The notes beneath the pieces were generated by a model. That model made no database searches. It was not told the DNA's origin and worked only from the letters and a program-made list of their open reading frames with translations. DNA of 64,000 nucleotides from Delphinapterus leucas (lineage: Eukaryota > Chordata > Mammalia > Artiodactyla > Monodontidae), in NCBI RefSeq assembly GCF_002288925.2, contig NW_022098076.1:89574182-89638181 (forward strand). The letters run 5' to 3'. The translations under genes and the position numbers were made by a program. Shown here piece after piece: positions 1-10,960 of the stretch (the first letter of the stretch is position 1; each line of letters begins with the position of its first letter).

Positions 1-1295
1 GTGAACGAAGCTGCAGGAGGAGAGATAAGCTTTTGGGTTTGAACTCTAACCTTTGAACACACAACTTTGTGGGTGTATATGAGTATTCCTTTAGAACGAA
101 TGCCTGGCAAAGGAATTGCAGTGTCAAATGGATTTCATATTTAGGACTTGAAATGTCTATTGTCAAATTCCCACCTGTCAATAGGTTATGAATTTAAAAC
201 TCCATCTAGTACTACATGAGAGAGTTTTGTTTCTTACAACAGGTTAAAACCTAATTAAACATTTAAAAATTATAATTTTTCAAAACACAAATAGCTAATT
301 TTTTTGAATATAAAGGTAATGTATATTCATTGAAAACATTCAAAAAATAAAGTATGAAGAGAAAAATAATTTTTAAAAATTTTGGGTTTCAGAGCTGGGT
401 TGATATCATATATTTGAACTCAGTGGTAATAGGGCACTTTTTGCTGTCTACCCACTAATCCTCAAATCCCAGATAGAACGCTGGCCTTCCCTTGGTCAAT
501 GGGTCGGGGGCTCAAGTAGTTTGGACATTAATGGAAAGGGGCTACAGAAGACTGGAAAACTCAGGAACAATCCATTTCCATGTTTTTAATAATTATCTTC
601 CACACTAGCCTTCGTGCCATCTAGGCTGTATGGCTGCAAGTCTTTCCCTTAGTAGGTACTTGGTGAATACTTATCAAATTCAAATAAATAATGTGAAAGA
701 AAATGTTTGTGAAGTATAAAAAGGAAGGAAATAAACTGGCTGAGGTTCTAACTTTTACAGAAATGGAGACTCAAATAAGCCAGTGAAACCTCAGACCCAG
801 TATCACCCTGACATTCTTAGCAAATAGCCCAGCACACCCCTTTATAATCCTTGGGTCCTCTTCATTTGTATTCTGTCTGGGGAACTGAATCTGAGACCCA
901 GATTGATGTCATGACGTTTAAATCTTACCCAGTGACATTTTGCCGATGCTCTACGTAGCGGTAAGGTTGTGTCGAGGGTGGTGTGGTGGCTGAGTGGGGC
1001 AGAGCACCAATCAGGTGTTCCTGGCCCTCTGACTGAGCTTACATCTGCTGCTGGTCCGTGAATTCACTGAGGATATTAAGAAATACAAGGGACGATTGAG
1101 GAAAGTGTGTTTTAAGCTCTGACATAAACTAGAGCTTGGCCTGGTGGGAAAGGATGCTGAGTCAGGTGTTAGATTTGAGTTCTGACTCCCCCCGAGGAGG
1201 CTGTATGGCTTTGAACTGACTTGCCTCACTGGTCAGCAGGTCATTTTGAGAACTGATGTGAAATACATAGGAAAGTACTTTAATATTTGAGGATA
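1..1295. other. Unassigned AT-rich DNA
   Basis: I see no gene and no confident repeat. A short stretch near 640-690 (TAGTAGGTACTTGGTGAATA) resembles the 3' tail of ancient L2 or MIR elements. It is too short and diverged to call. Confidence 0.5.
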
Positions 1296-1303
1296 CCAAA
1301 GCA

Positions 1304-1374
1304 CTTCCTTCCTTCCTTCCCTCCTTCCTTCCTTTCTTTCTTTCTTTCTTTCTCTTTCTTTTTTGAAGTATATA
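1304..1374. repeat. 71-bp pure pyrimidine tract, (CCTT)n then (CTTT)n
   Basis: Every base from 1304 to 1374 is C or T. The tract abuts the 3' end of a minus-strand L1, so it is most simply an expanded and mutated poly(A) tail read from the other strand. Long polypyrimidine runs can in principle form triplex DNA. Confidence 0.85.
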
Positions 1375-1421
1375 TAGTTGATTTATAAAGTTAACATCTG
1401 CTGTACAGCAAAGTGACTCAG

Positions 1422-1471
<50 letters not shown>

Positions 1472-1664
1472 TTTTAAAAGATATTCTTTTCCATTCTGGT
1501 TTATCATAGGATATTGAATATAGCTCTCTGTGCTATACATTAGGACCTTGTCTATCCATTCCATATGTATTAGTTTACATCTGCTGATCCCAACCTCCCA
1601 CTGCATCCCTCCCCCAACTCCCTCCCCCTTGGCAACCGCAAGTCTGTTCTCTATGTCCGTGAGT
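1307..1664 (-). mobile_element. 5'-truncated L1 3' end (LINE-1)
   Basis: The sequence from about 1375 to 1664 is the reverse complement of the cetartiodactyl L1 3' terminus. The GCTGTACAGCAAAGTGACTC motif near 1400 recurs in opposite orientation near 63515 in another L1 of this window. The tail is the pyrimidine tract at 1304-1374. Flanking direct repeats are imperfect: CCAAAGCACTT at 1296-1306 and CCAAAGTCCTT at 1665-1675, 9 of 11 matching. This is a non-coding retrotransposon relic. Confidence 0.8.
1427..1468. repeat. (TA)21 microsatellite
   Basis: Twenty-one uninterrupted TA units lie inside the L1 3' end, where other L1 copies carry a short TATATA stretch. It is probably polymorphic in length. 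Confidence 0.95.
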
Positions 1665-1752
1665 CCAAAGTCCTTTAAGTGAACAAATTGGAAAGAGTTT
1701 GCCTGCTAGCAAACAACATGCCTTATGTTTTGGAGCTGGGCCTCTGTTGGAA

Positions 1753-2376
1753 TTACTTCTCCTGATGAGGGGCCTCTTTTGCAGTCACTTGCTGATTCAC
1801 TTCGGTGAAAATTGAGGCGTCAGAATCATCCATCCGGCCTCCTACAGAAACCCAACCTCTGATTCCCAGGCTCTGCATCTGCCTGGCTGTAGCACTTGAT
1901 GCATCACTGAAGGCAGGTGGTCTGATGGATGGTCTCCAACCAGGGCCTTCTCGTGAAGGTTTCTGAATGTCCTGCAGGTCAAGGCGTGGACGTGTCATGG
2001 AGGGACTCTCTCTGTTTGTGACTCTCTTCTGTGGAAGCATAAAGGGCCACACGGTGGTCTTCTGACCATCAAAGTCCAGGCTAGGGTTGGATGGCCCCTG
2101 AGGCCAGGACTGCATCTCCAGTGACTTTGTATCGCCAGTGTTTGAGTTGGGGTTGGCCTTAGCATGATAGAAGCTTTTTTTCTGGTTCACCTAACAGTCC
2201 TGGGCAGGTTGGTGGGGTGTCTTAGGAGCCCAGGCTGAAGCAGGATCTACCATCCTCAGCGCAGGGCCAAAGCCGCCATGGTTGTTCCCGTGCCAACCAA
2301 CTGGAAGGGAGGACAGACGAGCAGGAAGAGGGCACTGAGGACCACTTAAAGGGCCAGGCCTGAGAGAGGCACACAC
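1753..2376 (-). other. Unidentified open frame, 61 + 145 codons split by one stop
   Basis: On the minus strand one frame is open from 2376 to 1753 except for a single TAG at about 2191-2193. The downstream 145 codons start with GTG and end at TAA at 1753. The conceptual product is hydrophilic and rich in P, S, R and Q, with no hydrophobic segment, signal peptide or known motif that I recognise. No interspersed repeat is recognised across it. A C-rich stretch ending in CAG lies just upstream of the TAG and could be a chance splice-acceptor match. It could be a terminal exon, a decayed processed copy or chance. I assign no function. Confidence 0.15.
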
Positions 2377-2689
2377 TCATCCTCACACCCCGCGGGCTAG
2401 AACCAGGCACACGACCTCAGTCACAGGAAGGGAAACTAGGAAACAAGGGCTGCTTGGTGTGCCCAGGAGGAAGAGAAAATGGGTCCTGATGAACTGCTAT
2501 TTGCTATATCCAGGGTCTAGTGGAGAGTAAGTACCCAACAAATGCTGGCTGAAAGAATGGGTCCAGTTAAGATTAAAGAAGTTTCTTTAATGATGGGCAG
2601 CTCCAGCAGGCATATGATCTTCAGGGGATCCGTCCAAAGTTGTTGGTTTTCTGTCCACAGTTCCTGTGTGTCTCGTCAGCCACAAAGAC

Positions 2690-2805
2690 ATTTCATTTAT
2701 TGTGTCCTCACTGTGTCTTGGGCACTGAGCTACACGCTAGAGATCCCTTGTGAATAACACCAGGTTCCTGTTTTCAGGGCACTTACAGCCTATGTAACCA
2801 AGGGT
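2690..2805 (+). mobile_element. L2 fragment (3' region)
   Basis: The order 'cactgtgtcttgggcactgag', then 'gaataacaccaggttcctg', then a GGGCACTTACA-like block follows the common mammalian L2 3' segment. It is highly diverged. Confidence 0.5.
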
Positions 2806-4639
2806 ATCTGGTGTTTTTAAACTAAGGTAGCTACCTTTACATGAAAAAGCTATACTCATAACCAGAGTTGCAGCCTCCTCAATGGATTAATCTAAAATCC
2901 TTTAAACACAGAACCATATGCTGAAACCCTCGATGGAATATCAACCAACATTTATTTCTGGGCTCTGGAGCCCTGATTTAAAATGCATCTGTGCAAGTAG
3001 CCTTTGTAGAAAAATGACATATCTTACACTGAAACAAGTAATCCAATCTTGCCCAGCCCTTCACAATGGAAAAGCAGAGAGGAAGTCTTATCCAAGTGAA
3101 AAACAGGAGTACTTTATTCTAATGAGAATGCAGAGCTGGATCAATTATAGACAAGTGAGTAAAGTTAGTTCTTGAGGTTTTCTTGTTTCTATTTTGGGGA
3201 ATAGTTATATGAATATCCTAATGTCTTCTTGCTGCCTTGTGAGGCTCGGGAATGGCTCTTAATGTACTTGAATATAATTGTGAGTTCATCTTACAGTACC
3301 AGTTTCCACTTAAAAAAAAAAAAAAGATCTATTCTCGGGAACAGTGAAGACATGAACTCTAAGAGTCCTCCAGAGAAGCAATGCCCCGAGGTGGATATCA
3401 GGCGGATGTCAGGGATGGTGTAGGATGAGGTCATGTAGCACACACAGCCCTTCAGGTTAGCAACATGAAGCTTAATTTAGCCAAGAACTTGAAGGACGAT
3501 GGAAGAGAATTCCAGAATCTCTGCCACTCTTACTCAGCTTACAGTCGACTCAGAATAAAGTCGATTCACATTTATGCATTTCCTCGGCATCCATCTTAGA
3601 ATATACAGCTGCCCATCTAGTTGGTCAGTTGTAGGAACTGGTGTAGGACTTTCTCTCTTAACTTTGGCCGGTACAAGACAATACAAGACTGGGCAGACAT
3701 CTGAGATACTTGAATCTCCTTCTCACTGAAATAGCCTTTTCCTTTTCTTTTTAATTCAGGGAGCCAGTTCAGTTTTGTCCCAGGATTATAAATTATCATC
3801 CCTCATTTTCATAAGAAATTTCCTTCCTTGGCTGGAGGAGAGGGACAGTAAGTAGAGAAGGAGTATTTCATATTTAAACCGTGTGTTATTCTAGCATCCA
3901 AGAGGTGTGTAGACCAGAGTTGAGCACGAAGTCGAGTATAGTAAACTATTTCAGGACCCAGGCACATAGGAAGCCCTGAATAAAGTCATTGAGTGACTGA
4001 ATAATCTGAAGACCTTTGAAAATTTAAGTAATTTTTCCTTAGAACGTTGGCAAGAACCTTGTAAGACATTCAGAACTTCTCATTCTCTAAAAAAAGATAC
4101 CTGCAGCGTTTTGCATGTTTTCTGCTGATACCCTAAGTGGTTAAGCATTGATAGATGTTATTCACCAGGGTTTATTTATCCATAAATTATTTCCATAGAA
4201 ACAATTCAATCAGATACTGAAGGTTTCCATGCCAGGAACTCATCATCCCTACTTTGAAGTTTTAGAAACAGCCCCTTGCAATAATATCAATGTTATTTTC
4301 AGGCAAATGGCACGCCTCACTCCCATTCCATTTTCTTGACAGTTCATACATTTACACATAGAATTCTGCCTGAGGAACTGCATCCCTTTTCTGCATGGCT
4401 TCAGAAATAGCCTGTGTACTAAAGCTCGATCATTATTTCACCATCATGATCGTTCTAAGACGTCACATCAAGGTCAGGAAATAAATGTGGGTTATTAATT
4501 GTTACTTTTATGTATAAAGTTATATCATTGTTCAACGTTACATATCTTTGATGAGCGTATAAATTACATAAAATATAAAATTCATATCTTTCAATCTGCA
4601 ACATTCCTAGGATAGAATCATCAGTGAAATGTGTGTAAA
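2806..4639. other. Unassigned sequence
   Basis: No gene or confident repeat is recognised across about 1.8 kb. A poly(A) run at about 3311-3325 has no recognisable element upstream. The only motif noted is the CRE-half/ERR-type pair at 4460-4476. Confidence 0.45.
4460..4476 (+). promoter_or_regulatory. Candidate CREB half-site plus ERR/NR5A motif
   Basis: GACGTCA (4460-4466) is followed after one base by TCAAGGTCA (4468-4476). The first contains a cAMP-response half-site. The second equals the extended half-site bound by ERR and NR5A nuclear receptors. It lies in non-repeat DNA. Such short motifs occur by chance, so binding is not shown. Confidence 0.2.
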
Positions 4640-4733
4640 TACTTTGCTTATCAAATTAGGTAAAGTTTAAAACACAGTCCCCAGGGTTGGTGAGGACACA
4701 AGGAAACTAGGACTTTCACACATGTTTGGGCGT
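4640..4733 (+). mobile_element. Old L1 3' fragment, left part
   Basis: CAGGGTTGGTGAGGACACAA and the following 'actttcacacatgtttggg' match the L1 block 'gttggcgaggatgtgg..ctcatacattgctgg'. The element is interrupted at about 4734 and resumes at about 5223. Confidence 0.5.
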
Positions 4734-5219
4734 TGTCGTGCTGCACCCTAGCCTCAAGACTGAAGAAAGAGTCCGGGGTCAGCCACAAAGACATTGGTAG
4801 CTTAATGGATCGGGGATCTTACCTGTTTGAAGCAAGGTCCTGGAGCGGCACCCCACCGTGGGCAGCAGATGGCAGGCAGGACGTGGCAGCTAGCAGTGGG
4901 AGAGGGAGGTTACCAGTTACAGAGGGAATTGACATCAGGTTAGCTCACGGGTTTCCAGGGAAATCAGGAGAGACTTACCTCCCCTTTGAGAAACTATCAT
5001 AGCAGAGATAGTTCTGATCTAAATATTAGAAGAAACGCTAGCTGGGGCTGAGGGCAAGTGTGTAGGCATTTACTGATCAGGTTCTGTGATTAAGAGGGAA
5101 GGTCAGTCAGGTGAGTAGGGTGTGGGTGAGGCAAGGACTGGACCAGCAGGGGATGTACAGAGAGCAAGAGAACAGCCATCTTGAGTGACCTGATCATACA
5201 GGAGTGTATATCATTACAG
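4734..5219. mobile_element. LTR-like insertion in L1 (probable solo LTR)
   Basis: About 490 bp of higher-GC sequence separates two collinear halves of an old L1. It begins with TGTCG and ends near TTACA. It contains 'gagaacagccatcttgagtgac', which I associate with artiodactyl endogenous-retrovirus LTRs. No internal retroviral coding sequence is present. I could not find a clean target duplication, so borders and family are uncertain. Confidence 0.4.
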
Positions 5220-5222
5220 ATC

Positions 5223-5750
5223 TCCAGAGGATGACTTTGGTCTATGTATAAAAAAATTTTGAAATGTGTAAAGTTGGAAAAATTTTGCTTCTAGAGATTT
5301 ATCCCAGATGAGTAACCATAAATGTGCACAAAGATTTTAGGTAGGTTGTACAAAATAGTTAAAAATGGGAAACACAAAAAAACATTTAACAGGTCGGGTG
5401 TTAAGAGTACAATGTAGTAATCCACAGAATGCAACAAATGCATCAGTTAAAAAATAATTTAAAATATATAATGTCAGGACTTCCCTGGTGGTCCAGTGGT
5501 TAGGACTCTGTGCTTCCACTTCAGTGGGTGCAGGTTCGATCCCTGGTTGGGGAACAGAGATCTCACATGCTGCACGGTACGGCTCCCCCCACCCCCTGCG
5601 TAAAAAAAGGAACTATAAATAAATAAATAAATAATTCCATATCTTTTTATATATATATATATAATGTCATGGAAAATTTCATCAAATATTCAGTGGAAAA
5701 AATAGGTCTCAGTGTAATTCTACTTTTTTTTAAGGTGGAAAAATATTTTT
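5223..5750 (+). mobile_element. Old L1 3' fragment, right part
   Basis: This continues the L1 of 4640-4733. 'cttctagagatttatcccagatgag' and 'aaatgtgcacaaagatttt' match the L1 3' block, followed by a degraded 3' end. A CHR SINE is inserted at 5477-5656. Confidence 0.55.
5477..5656 (+). mobile_element. CHR-type SINE (tRNA-derived)
   Basis: The element opens with GGACTTCCCTGGTGG, has an A-box-like head and a B box GGTTCGATCCC at 5533-5543, and ends in an (AAAT)n-rich tail. The direct repeat ATATATAATGTCA stands at 5464-5476 and 5657-5669. It was inserted into an old L1. RNA polymerase III-type internal promoter boxes are still visible. Confidence 0.88.
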
Positions 5751-5799
5751 TATTGAAAAGCTCATTCTTTGAAAAAAAATGAATATAAATCATCAAACT

Positions 5800-6500
5800 A
5801 ATATTCACTTCAATGTACAGAACTTTTTAAAACTCAGTGTAGGAAAACATTTATTTAACCAGACACAAAAGTATAAACCATAAAGAGAAAAATAGATCAA
5901 TTCAAATACATTGAAATTAAGTACCATCAAAAGGTTATCAAAAGGCATATAAACAAAAGCACAAAGACAAGTTCGGATGAAATTATATGTGACACATAAT
6001 CAATAAGGAATAAACTGTCAAAATATATAAAGAATTTCCACAAATCAATAAGAAAGATTTTTTTAAGGACAAAGGAAATGAATAGCGATTTCAAACAAAT
6101 GGAAACAACAATGAATCACAAATATATAAACCAATGTGCAACCTCACTAATGGTCATGGAAATCCAAAGTGAAAACATCTTATACAAGATTATAATTTAT
6201 GTACACAGAAAAAATTGTGTTATGTAACTATAACAGATCTATAATAAGAATGTTTGAATATACAGATATAACTGATGATACTGAGCATTGCTAATAGCGA
6301 AAGTTGTTAAAACTACTTTCTAAAACACTTTCATGTGATTCTATTTTTGAAAAAAAAATTATCTCTATCAAAGACTAAGACAGTCAATAAAATGTTAACA
6401 GTACTTGATCTTATAGGAGTCTGAAGGATTTTGATTACTTACCTTGGGTTTTCTGAATTTTCTACCAAATAATGGTATTATGTGCGTAATTCACATAAAT
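5800..6500 (+). mobile_element. Old L1 (L1M-like) ORF2 3' end/3' UTR
   Basis: 'aatatataaagaatttccacaaatcaataagaaa', then 'aatgaatagcgatttcaaacaaatgg' and 'gtgcaacctcactaatggtcatgg' follow the L1 order just upstream of the 3' UTR. There are many stops and no intact frame. AT-rich decay continues to about 6500. Confidence 0.65.
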
Positions 6501-7689
6501 CTCAATTAAATAATTTAATTAAAACATGCATTCACAATGGAAGTGCAGGGTTGAGTGCATCTGACTGCCAGTGGGCGATACCGTGGCAACAAGAGGGGCA
6601 CAGGCAGACTGTGGATTAGAGTCTCCTAACGTTTCAAACTTTGAATCTATAAATATGGATCTGTTGTGTCCATCTGAAGTTAAAAATGTTGTCAGTGAAA
6701 AGTGGTGCCTGATTTTTGGAGGAGAAAGTGTGTGTCTGTACGTGTGAATGTGTATGCCCCGGAGTTAGCACGAATATTTTCATTATGTAAAGGGTTAATT
6801 TATTGAAATGTATTTCCTGCCCTTGGCATGTGCTGGCTAAGCGGTAGCTGATTCATTTTTTTAAGACACCAAGACTCAGTTTTCCCAGGGGAGGCCAGGC
6901 CTGCATCTTCAAAGGTGTAAACTTCTAATTCCAGAGATTTAAAAAAAAAAAAAAAAGCTGTTGGAATGTCAAATGCTGTGATGATTTAGAGTTTATCTAA
7001 AAGCATTTGTTTTGCATTTCAAGTTTAACTAAGAGATTCACACCTCCCCTCCCCACCGCATTTTTCCTATTGATGGCTAAGGAATGAGAAACCCCCAAAA
7101 TATTCCTGAGAGGGAGAGAGAAGAGTGGAACTCACTTGCCATCAACTTTTCAAATGCAGAGGAACGGGGGCTTGGCTGTGTTTGGGGACATAAAAAGAGC
7201 AGAGACTGCCCATATGCTAACAGATGGTCTTGGGTGGATCACACCCCCTGCAGCCCCGGGCAAGGGCCACAGGTGTGGGTGCATTTTGCCTGCCCACACT
7301 CAGGCCGCCATGGCTGCTCACCCCAGCCTCTGAATTTGCAATAGTCGAGCTTGAATTAAAGGGATCTGCTGGGCTAGTACAGAGGATGGAGTGGAAAAGG
7401 AGGGAGGGAAGGAGGCAACTGTCGTGAAAACAAGATCCTCATCATCCCTGAGAGGGCAGCTCCCTCAGGGAACTGCACATCTGCCCCGATGGCCGAGGCA
7501 TTACTCCAGGCACCTGGTGAAGACTTAGACTTGCTGCTGCAGTCTTTGCAAACTTGAAGTTCTGGTACATGTTGTAAGGTTACCATGTGGAAAGTTTGAA
7601 CCAATTCAAATTGCTCATCCCCAAACTGAATATTATCATTAAAAAAAAAAAATCGGTTAATACAATAGGTAAAGCTCCTTTCATGTTTA
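6501..7689. other. Unassigned sequence
   Basis: No repeat family is recognised. A pure poly(A) run lies at about 6938-6954 without an identifiable retroelement upstream. Short open frames near 7084-7430 overlap on several frames and show no recognisable protein. Confidence 0.45.
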
Positions 7690-8554
7690 CTGGCTCTGTT
7701 CAATTCTTTTTCCAAAGTGTCTATTTATGTCCTTTGCCCGTTTTTCTCTTGTGGTGGTTATCTCTTGATTATTGATTTGTAAAAGTATTTTATGTAAGAA
7801 AGATATTAACTTTTGTCATTTTTGTTATAAATAATTTATCATTGACCTTTGAACTATTAACTTTGAGATATAAATGACAGTGATACTTTTGTCATTTTTG
7901 TTATAAATAATTTATCATTGACCTTTGAACTATTAACTTTGAGATATAAATGACAATGATGCTTTTGTCATTTTGGTTATAAATAATTTATCATTGACCT
8001 CTGAACTATTAACTTTGAGATATTTTCTTTGGTCATATAGAAATTATTTTATGATTATTTAATTGTTTATAACTTCAAATAAATCCATTAGGGGTTCTTT
8101 TAAGAGTTTCTGGCTTGGGAGCTATACTTAGAAATTCATCTTCACTCTAAAATTACAGAATTATTCACTTAAATTTTCTCCCAATAGTTTCATGGTTTCA
8201 TTTTTTAAAAATACATATATTCAAATCGTTACCTTCTGTGGGCACAAGTTTAGGATCTAAACATTTTTTCTCAATTTGTTAGTTTTCCTAATACTGGATT
8301 TCTTTCTGATTTTCTTGATTTAAATTCATATGGATGTTTGGGCCCTATTAGTGGACTTTCTATCTGTCTATCTGTTCCAGTGTTCCAGTTTTATTGTTCC
8401 AGCTATACAATTTTAGAGAGTGTTAGGGCATGCCCCAATTATTACTTTTCTGTTTTCAAAAATTTTTTGACTCTTCTCATGTTTTCTTCCAATTGATTTT
8501 TAAATTTGTAGATCTTTACCTTTTTTCAAGAAGGGTCCTGTTTGGCATATATTC
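7690..8554 (-). mobile_element. Old L1, 3' end of ORF2 and 3' UTR, minus strand
   Basis: 'tttatgtcctttgcccgtttttctc', 'gtttcatggtttcattttt' and 'tattgttccagctatacaatttt' are the antisense of the L1 3' region, in the expected order. It contains the 76-bp tandem triplication at 7810-8023. No coding capacity remains. Confidence 0.65.
7810..8023. repeat. 76-bp tandem repeat, 2.8 copies
   Basis: Copy 1 is 7810-7885, copy 2 is 7886-7961 and a partial copy 3 is 7962-8023. Copies 1 and 2 differ at 2 of 76 positions, and copy 3 differs from copy 1 at 2 of 62. The unit starts CTTTTGTCATTTTTG and is part of the surrounding old L1, so the amplification is much younger than that insertion. Confidence 0.97.
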
Positions 8555-9040
8555 TGTGGTAGTCAGAATAATGCCCCCCAACTCCAAAAACTGTCCATGT
8601 CCTAATCTTCAGAACCTGGGAACACGTTAACTTACATGATAAAAGGGTCTTTGTAGATGTCATCAAGTTAAGGATCTAGATATGGAGAGATTATGGATTA
8701 TCTGGGGGGTCAAAGTAATCGCATGGGTCCTTTTAGGTGGAAAAGAGGCAGAACAGGAAGGTCAGAGGGAGCAGTGATGATGGAAAATGCTCAGAGAGAT
8801 GTAACTTTGCTGGCTCTGAAGGTGAACAAAGGAACCACAAGACCCGGAATGTGTATGAGTTCTAGGATCTGGAAAACACAAGGAAGTGAAATCTCTCCGG
8901 GAGCCTCCAGAAGGAACACAGCCCTGACAACACCTTGATTTTAGGACTTCTGATTTACAGAACTGTAAAAGAATAAACCTGTGTTGTTTCAGTCACGAGT
9001 TTGTGCTAATTTGTTAAAGCAGCAATAAGAAAGTAAAACA
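8555..9040 (+). mobile_element. MaLR (MLT1-type) LTR
   Basis: It begins TGTGGTAGTCAGAATAATG. It carries 'ggtctttgtagatgtcatcaagttaaggatc', 'aacacagccctgacaacacc' and 'ttagga cttctg', and ends with 'gctaatttgttaaagcagcaataagaaagtaaaaca'. This is the expected order for an ERVL-MaLR LTR. It is a solo LTR with no internal sequence recognised beside it. Confidence 0.7.
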
Positions 9041-9405
9041 GTGTACTTTCTAAATTCCTCTATGTCTGAGAATTTATATGTTACTCTCACAAATAAACAA
9101 TAGCTTGATAAGTTAGAGAATTCTTGGGCTGCAGTACTTTCCCCTCGGGATCGCAGATACTGAAGTGGTGCCCTTTGTGCTGCGGAAGACAAGTTTGATG
9201 CTAATCTGACTATGCGTTTACCTTTCAAATGCTTTTCCTAGACACTCAGAAGAAATTCCCTTTACCCTTGAAATACACCATCACTGGCTGGGTATGGGTC
9301 TCCTTTCATTTATTTTTCTTGGTGTTGGTGGGCCTTACAATTTGAGAATTTGCAACTACCTTCAACTAAGAGAAGTTTTCTTATATTATTTACATGGGAT
9401 TTGCT

Positions 9406-9587
9406 TCTTAGAGCAGTTCGTTGAAAAAAAAAAAACCCATGAGATTAGACAATAGAGACAAGAAACCAACTCTAGATAGAATAGGAATTCTTAGAAGCAG
9501 AAAATATCGCAGATTCCTTTTATATTTAGAGTTGGTGTCTTGTCTCTGTTGTCTAAGTGTCATTTTTTTTTAATGAACTGGTCTAAT
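9406..9587. repeat. 182-bp imperfect palindrome, MITE-like
   Basis: The core arms 9445-9474 and 9527-9556 pair at 28 of 30 positions. Weaker pairing extends outward to the CTTAGAGCAGTTC / GAACTGGTCTAA ends and inward almost to a loop at about 9490-9510. Each arm is about 75-80 bp and includes an A-rich or T-rich segment. This is the shape of a non-autonomous DNA transposon. The outer right end is followed by TA, as for Tc1/mariner elements, but the left flank is TC. I do not recognise the family. Confidence 0.7.
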
Positions 9588-10164
9588 ACAGTATTTGATT
9601 ACAGTTTATATCTGATTAACCATGCCTTCCCATACTTTTCAGGGCAAAACTACTATCACAGTTCATGAATCCATGGTATAGATGCTACAATTTAAGAGAT
9701 TCGCTTCGCTATTCTCTTACTTTTATACCATCTAAAATTCACTTCACATTTGTTTCATTTTGTACAAACTTATTTCTTATATTTAATCAATGTGATAACT
9801 AGAAAACCAATTTCATAATTTGCACGTTAATAGCTAAGTGAAAACAAAAATATATACAATAAAGCTGCCTGAGCTCATTGTTTGCTTCCTGCGTTGGAAA
9901 CTTCCACCTAAAAGCATTTATAATAAATCTTGTGTTCAAACACACAGTCAAATGAGGGAAAAAATGAGAAATGAAGGTACCAGGACTTCCCTGAAAATGA
10001 CTCACAAAAGTCTTCTGAAGACAGTTTTTGTAAGGACGCCAAGAAGTGCAGTCATCCCGTGACTAAGCCTGTTCTAAAGCAGAGACATAAATACTGACAT
10101 GATCACCATTGCAACTCCTTCAGTTCAAGTTGTCATAATTTCTCACCTGGCTTATTACGAGAAA
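9588..10164. other. Unassigned AT-rich sequence
   Basis: No gene or repeat is recognised before the L1 that starts at about 10165. The same holds for 9041-9405 on the other side of the palindrome. Confidence 0.4.
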
Positions 10165-10960
10165 CCACTACATTAAAAATGGGCAAATGATTTGAACAGA
10201 CACTTCACCAAAGAAGACAGACCATGACCAATAAGCACATGAAAAGATGCTCAACATCATTAGTCTTCAAGAAAACGAAAACTGAAACCACAACAAGATA
10301 CCACTTCAGACCCAAATTAAAATGAAAAATACTGAAAGCACCGAATGTTGACCAGGCTGTGAAGCAACCGGAACTCTGACATGCTGCTGGTAAGAGTCTA
10401 AAACAACATAACCACTTTGTGGCACTGCTTGACAGTTTCTTATGAAGTCGAACAGAAACTTGCCCTGTCTCAGCAAATCCTCTCCTAGCTATTTACCCCA
10501 GAGAAGTGAAAACATATGTCTACAGGAAGCTTTGCACAAGAATGTTCATAGCAATTTTATTTATTATAGCCAAAGCCTGGAAAAAATCCAAATGTTAGCA
10601 AGAGAAATGACAAACAGATTGTTGTTTATTCATATAATGGAATATGTCTCAGCAATAGAAGGAAATAAACCACTGATGAATCGTGAAGACATAGAGTAAG
10701 GAAAAGAAGCCAGACAGTTACTTACTGTATAGTTCCATTTAGATGAAGTTCAAGTACAGGCAAAATTAATCTATGGTGAGAGAAATCAGGATGGTGGTTG
10801 CTGCTGGGGTAGGGATTAACTAGAAAGGAATACAAAAGAACTTACTAGGGTTTTGGAATTATTTTCTGTCCCATTTGTAGGTCAAAGCTCATTGAACCAA
10901 ACCCTTAGGCTCTGTGCATTTTCTTGTATTTCAGTAAAAATAAAGACATTTGCAGACAAT
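10165..10960 (+). mobile_element. Old L1 3' end (L1M-like)
   Basis: 'aaaaatgggcaaatgatttgaacagacacttcaccaaagaagac', 'gcacatgaaaagatgctcaacatcattag' and 'gaatgttcatagcaattttatttattatagccaaagcctgg' are diagnostic L1 ORF2 3' blocks in sense order. It ends near TAAAAATAAAGACATTTGC. Several stops make it non-coding. Confidence 0.85.

Noticed and set aside
5533..5543. B-box GGTTCGATCCC, as in a real tRNA gene
   Set aside because: It belongs to a tRNA-derived SINE with tail and target duplications; no cloverleaf can be completed.
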